Source: Blasia pusilla (lineage: Eukaryota; Marchantiophyta; Marchantiopsida; Blasiales). Taken from it: a stretch of DNA of 64,000 bases. Below the pieces are notes generated by a model. The model was not told the origin of the DNA, made no database searches, and worked only from the letters and a program-made list of their open reading frames with translations. This document shows positions 59,972 to 64,000 of this stretch, piece after piece (the first letter of the stretch is position 1; every line of letters starts with the position of its first letter). Made by a program: the position numbers and the translations under genes. The stretch lies in assembly GCA_050084515.1 (NCBI GenBank), contig CM114274.1, positions 2,976,001 to 3,040,000 of the forward strand, given 5' to 3'.

Positions 59972-60768
59972 CTATAAATACACGTAATCTCCAGGATGAA
60001 ACCTCATAATCCCTGGACGATAACCTCCTCCACGAATGGTCGCGTACCTCAATGTATCTCTATGCTGGGCAATAGCTAAGTTCTCAAAGGCCATAGGCAT
60101 AACTCTACGAAAAACCTCCGCCCTCTGAGAACATGCTTGTACCCACACATCTGGATCATCAAGATCTAACACCTCCGCCATGTCACGTCGAATCGCTGTA
60201 GGTAAATCTGGCTCTCTCCCAAAGGGCAAAAAGTACGGTGAAAATGATGCCAAGGATGCCGACCGACTAAAGCGATAACCCATAGCCAACCATGGCAACT
60301 GTAGGTCCCACTCCCTCAACTGTCCCCGCTGCAAGCCATACTTGCGTAATCCTCTCTTCACCGTCTATACCACTCTCTCTGCCAACCCATCCGCCTCAGG
60401 ATGATCTCTGGACGTGGTGCGGTGATCTACCAGCGCCTGATCACACATGGCCTGAAACTCTCCCTGAACTCGGTACCCTGGTCAGTCAACACCTCCGTCG
60501 GTGCACCAAAGTGACTAAGCACACGATCTAGAAATGCATAAGCTGTTCCCTCTCTTGCCTTGTCTGGTAGTGCCACCAACTCTATCCACTTGGAGAAATG
60601 CTCCACCATGACCAACACGTACCTATGATGACGCCCCGTCAATGGCAAAGGTCTCGCAAAGTTTGAACTCCACCGATAACCTAAACCCATAATTGGCAAA
60701 GGATGTAACTGGGAAGTGGGTGCATTGAAGGATGGTCGCACTCTGTCACATACCATACATCTGGCCAC
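59972..60768 (-). pseudogene. Copy B integrase core, frameshifted
   Basis: 60427-60768 has the second half of the zinc region (CMVCDRVR) and the core. The first catalytic acidic position reads SSNFARP instead of LDFAGP, so an Asp is lost. LTDQGTEF is kept. After EFRESF the frame shifts. 59972-60361 continues with LRKYGLQRGQLREWDLQLPW, FSPYFLPFGREPDLPTAIRR and a C-terminal GGGYRPGIMRFHPGDYVYL. Confidence 0.85.
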
Positions 60769-60799
60769 AAACTGCTGACCAAAGATGCATGCCGCGCCA

Positions 60800-61700
60800 C
60801 TAATATCGAACCGGAGTAAGTTGTAAAGTACGCTTTACTCCAAAATGTCCCAACTCCTCATGGGCATGTCGCACTACACGTGCTCGATGGGAAGGATGAG
60901 GTACCATTCGTATCCTACCATCTCCCCATACCCGCAAAATGTGAGTCCCCTCCCACGTGAACCTCTTGGCTCTCTGTAGGATCCGATCCCGCTCCCTAGC
61001 ACTCACTGTACTCGCGATGACGCCAGTGCGCAAGAACTCCACAACCTCCACGTCGTCATGGATATCACGACCACTTGTCGCCTCCTCACTAACCTCCGGA
61101 TCGAAAGACTCATCATCCAACCCCACCACTGGAGTCATCACCTGTGGCTGACCTGCCATAGTCAACCAACAAAGATAGGCAGATGCATGCCAACCAGGCA
61201 CCATCTCCTCATCACTCTCTCCGTGCCATCGAGCTCTTGTGTCGTCTCTTTGACTCGAACATGGGTTACGACTCAACCCATCCGCATCCTCGTTCAGCCG
61301 ACCTAGCCTATGAACCACCTCAAACTCATACTCCTTTAGTAATAGAGCCCACCTGGCAAGCTTTCCCGTAAGCTTGTTGGACTCCATCAACCACCTCAAC
61401 GGCGTGATGATCAGTGATAAGTGTGAAAGGGTTGCCGAATAAAGAGCACCTGAAATGTGCCACTGCCCACTCTACAGCCAAGCACTCTCCCTCATAGGAG
61501 CTCTACTTTGCCTGTGCAATGTTGTTTGATCGGCTCGCGTAAGCCACAATGAACTCCCTCTCCTCGTCATCCCTCTAAGTAAGCACTGCTCCTAGACCCA
61601 ACATGCTCCAATTCGTATGTAACTGGAATGGGCGACCCCTAACCGGTCTCTGTAAAATGGGTGAGGACGTCAACCTGTCCTTGAGCTCCTGAAATGCTCG
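60800..61700 (-). pseudogene. Copy B RNase H tail and integrase linker
   Basis: 60800-61399 is open: LKEYEFEVVHRLGRLNEDAD is the end of RNase H, an acidic linker follows, then the integrase zinc-binding start (RHAHEELGHFGVKRT). The RNase H core to the right (61.40-61.70) aligns with copy A at the DNA level but has no open frame. Confidence 0.75.
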
Positions 61701-61790
61701 CTCTTGATCATCTCCCCACAACCAAACCTGATCAAGTCTCGTCAACAAGGTCAAAGACTTTGCGATCGCACTAAAACCCTTGACATACCG

Positions 61791-62728
61791 TCAATAGAAG
61801 TTCACCAGTCCAAGAAATGCTCGGACTCGACTCACATTTGCAAGGCGTGGAATCTGTGCAATAGCCTCTATCTTTGTCTGCTGAATGCCTAACCCACTCG
61901 GGTATATGGTGTGTCCCAAGTACTCAATCAGCTCCTGAAAGAATCTGCACTTTCCTGCATGTAATTTCAATCCATGTAACTGCAATCGCCGAAACACCTC
62001 CTCCAAGTGTCGCTCATGCTCCTCAACCGTGGGACTGAAGAAAGAATATCATCTATGTAACATTGTACAAAATCCAAGCCAGCCAGAATCCTATCCATCA
62101 CTCTCTGAAACTCTGCAGGCGCGTTCTTCAACCCAAATGGTAAGAACCGCCACTGATACAAGCAATCTCTCCCGAACCGATCTATCCCCCAAAATCCTGT
62201 CTTCTCCTTGTCCTCCAACCTGATAGGAAGCGATGATAGCCAAAGACGGAGATCTAAAAAGTACATCAAGATCTTTACATGCCCTACCGCATCAAAGATC
62301 TCCTCAGGAGTAGGCATGGCGTACCCATCTGACCTCGTTTGTCGGTTGATAGGACGGTAATCTCCACACATCCGCCTATCCGTCTAATTGCCATACATAT
62401 CCTTCTTCGCCGACATGACTATGGCACATGCATACTCTCCATGTGATAACTCCACAAGTCCTGCCTCCAACAAGTCCTGACTCCTGCTCTGAATCAAGGC
62501 TCGCTCCATATCAGAATACCTGTAAGGTCGACAAAAGATCGGCGTATCACTAGCCAACTCAATCCGTATCCCGGGACCCTTCAGCGTACCCAAGTCTCTC
62601 ATACTGAAGGCAAAAAAATTGACATGCCCTCTCAGAAACCTATGAACTCGCCGTCGCTCTCCTCCTATCAACTTGAGACCTATCACAGGCTCCCAAGTCT
62701 CCATCGTGACCTCACTCGGAGAGGACAC
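61791..62728 (-). pseudogene. Copy B reverse transcriptase
   Basis: 62384-62728 holds FAFSMRDLGTLKGPGIRIEL and IQSRSQDLLEAGLVELSHGE. A stop at about 62384 separates it from 61967-62371, with MCGDYRPINRQT, LPFGLKNAPAEFQRVMDRIL and QCYIDDIL (the YxDD box is intact). A frame change near 62030 leads to 61791-62006 (RRLQLHGLKLHAGKCRFFQ, IEYLGHTIYPSGLG). It is less damaged than in copy A. Confidence 0.9.
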
Positions 62729-62860
62729 AACCTCCGGCTTTGGTTGCTATGTAGCAACCCTAGCCACCTCCGCAACAGCCACTCCACTCTGACCTCCTAC
62801 ACCATGCTCCGCATCCAAAAAATGAACATGTGCTACTCTAGTCGCCTTCGCATTCTCTGC

Positions 62861-63060
62861 TCGAGTGACGTCCCAGGAAGTCCATGGGTGCCTATCTCTC
62901 CTCGTCTCGCCCCCAGCCAATGCCTGTACATACCCTGTAGGCAATGGTCCAACTCTCCGCTCGAATAACGTCCCAGGAAGTCCATGGGTGTCTATCTCTC
63001 CTCGTCCCGCCCCCAGCCAATGCCTGTATAGACCCTCTATGCAATGGTCCAACTCGTGGA
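62861..63060. repeat. 100-bp tandem duplication in copy B spacer
   Basis: CGTCCCAGGAAGTCCATGGG begins at 62869 and 62969. The unit continues TGCCTATCTCTCCTCGTC, CGCCCCCAGCCAATGCCTGT and GCAATGGTCCAACTC in both. It lies between the methyltransferase and RT, where copy A has a single diverged unit. Confidence 0.9.
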
Positions 63061-63109
63061 TGTGATGACATGGATGACACTCGCATCCGTCTTTGCTCAG
63101 CCATACCTA

Positions 63110-63700
63110 GGCTGACTATCCATGTGAGATAGTTGAGGTCCATTGCATGCACCAACACCTATCTCCGGGATGCCTCAGTCATACCTGGCACCGCCATAGT
63201 ACCTATAGCGAACCCCATGGCGCGCTTGCACTCATCTGTTGAAGGCTCCTCCAATGCTCGGGTCACCTCATCCCAAATCATGCCTGGCCCTCCCTGACGA
63301 AAGGCATGGGATGCTAGGAAGCTCACCAACGTAGGTAAGGCTGCCCTCAACTCCCCCACCCTATTGGCCATGGCCAACGGTGGTCTATCATCCCGTGTCA
63401 CCACCTGAGATCAACGCCCTGAGCCCAAAATAGCATCCACTTTGAGATGTGGTACTCTATGGACTCCATCGTATGCTCGACTCAATACCTTTGATGGTAT
63501 CAGGTTCGTCCACCACAGTCGTAGATGATGGGCACGTGATCCAACTCTCGCCGTATCTAATAACACATCAGGTCCCAACCAGGACCTCACCTGATACACA
63601 CTCGTCATCACACGTGCACGAGTGTCTCCCAACAACGGCACGTTCTCCAAGGGGGCTGGTATTCTGGCAGGAGAGAGTAAGAGAGGAGAGGAAGAGAGGA
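63110..63700 (-). pseudogene. Copy B C5-cytosine methyltransferase, C-terminal two thirds
   Basis: In element order: LENVPLLGDTR with the ENV of motif VI at 63639-63647; VYQVRSWLGPDVLLDTARVG and AHHLRLWWTNL (motif VIII-like R.R.WWTN); RDDRPPLAMANRVGE; LPTLVSFLASHAFRQGGPGM; IWDEVTRALEEPSTDECKRA with MGFAIGTMAV; and LVHAMDLNYLTWIV (motif X, ~63120-63158). This series of blocks is the signature of DNA cytosine-C5 methyltransferases, in the form I associate with green-algal retroelements. Breaks occur near 63410 and 63158. N-terminal motifs I and IV should lie further right, but the sequence from about 63,670 turns into a GA-rich and then AT-rich stretch that looks like another insertion. Confidence 0.82.
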
Positions 63701-64000
63701 AGAGAGGAGAGTCTCTCTTCAAAAAAAAGGGCCAAATCCGCCTCCTCTCTTCAAAACTTTTTGACATATTTGAAATTTTTGTTTGCTTTCAAATTCATGA
63801 AATCTTTAGAAGAGAGTAGGTAGTGGTCCACATTTGGCCCTAAAAAAACCTCCTTTTTCCTGGGGGCGAAAAAAAAGTAGACATCATAAGACCACTACAA
63901 ACATTTTTCCATCACTCTCCATGTGAGCCTAAGTTTCTTAACATTACCTGTCTCGGTCTACAAAAAGCAGTGCCCATGGGTATTTTTGTTGGAGGACCAC
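63660..64000. other. Unassigned sequence interrupting copy B
   Basis: A purine-rich run (GAGAGTAAGAGAGGAGAGGA and similar), then AT-rich sequence with no recognisable protein. It replaces the region where methyltransferase motif IV would be expected, so it is probably an inserted repeat, but it continues past the window. Confidence 0.35.

Larger units (their letters stand above)
58795..64000 (-). mobile_element. Ty3/gypsy copy B with methyltransferase and PHD domains (runs off window)
   Basis: In element order (right to left): methyltransferase (~63.1-63.7 kb), a spacer with a 100-bp tandem repeat (62.86-63.06), RT (61.79-62.73), RNase H and connection (60.8-61.7), integrase (59.97-60.8), PHD finger (59.63-59.77), partial LTR (59413-59548), full LTR (58795-59410). 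Gag, protease and 5' LTR, if present, lie beyond the window or were replaced. It keeps several residues lost in A (YIDD in RT, all PHD ligands). It has its own defects: frame changes in RT and integrase, and WSSNFARP where the integrase should have an Asp. Confidence 0.9.

Overview
This is nuclear DNA from a green plant lineage, most likely a streptophyte (a charophyte alga or an early-diverging land plant). The evidence is a plant-type class I trehalose-6-phosphate synthase, an intron-rich nuclear gene for the phylloquinone enzyme AAE14 with GT..AG introns, and several families of eukaryotic transposons. I cannot name the species. Three genes can be supported: a small tail-anchored membrane protein (498-992, minus), an apparently intronless class I TPS (12589-15549, minus), and AAE14 (45497-51746, plus), which I assembled as 11 exons giving one uninterrupted 649-residue frame.

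Almost everything else is mobile DNA in varying stages of decay. From left to right: a LINE 3' fragment (1.4-2.0 kb); a degenerate Ty3/gypsy copy (copy D, 2.3-6.07 kb) with a (CT)n array inside its LTR; a 60-odd bp minisatellite with a second (CT)n array (7.0-7.65 kb); a LINE with a C2H2 finger, reverse transcriptase and restriction-like endonuclease (8.3-11.5 kb), followed by more of the same minisatellite; the TPS gene and its GC-rich leader; an AT-rich stretch with a Helitron-type 3' terminus (17.47 kb) and a decayed Rep/helicase Helitron (21.3-24.3 kb); a nearly full-length Ty3/gypsy element (copy A, 28.4-36.5 kb); a twin-hairpin repeat (36.5-36.9 kb); AT-rich DNA with a gypsy 3'-end fragment (40.9-41.8 kb); the AAE14 gene; and a nested pair of gypsy elements (copy C, 56.8-58.8 kb, interrupted by copy B, 58.8 kb to the end of the window).

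The most interesting system is this Ty3/gypsy family. Between protease and reverse transcriptase it carries a C5-cytosine DNA methyltransferase domain: a DLFGG motif I and a C-terminal motif in copy A, and ENV, W(W)TN and C-terminal motifs in copy B. It also ends its integrase with a PHD zinc finger, where many plant gypsy elements carry a chromodomain. A retrotransposon that encodes both a DNA methylation writer and a likely histone-tail reader could influence its own chromatin state and its integration sites. In its 3' region, a partial LTR abuts a full LTR across a GACA-NN-TGTC palindrome, and this arrangement occurs at two independent loci.

The copies seen here are broken by frameshifts, stops and lost catalytic residues, so function has to be tested in better-preserved family members.
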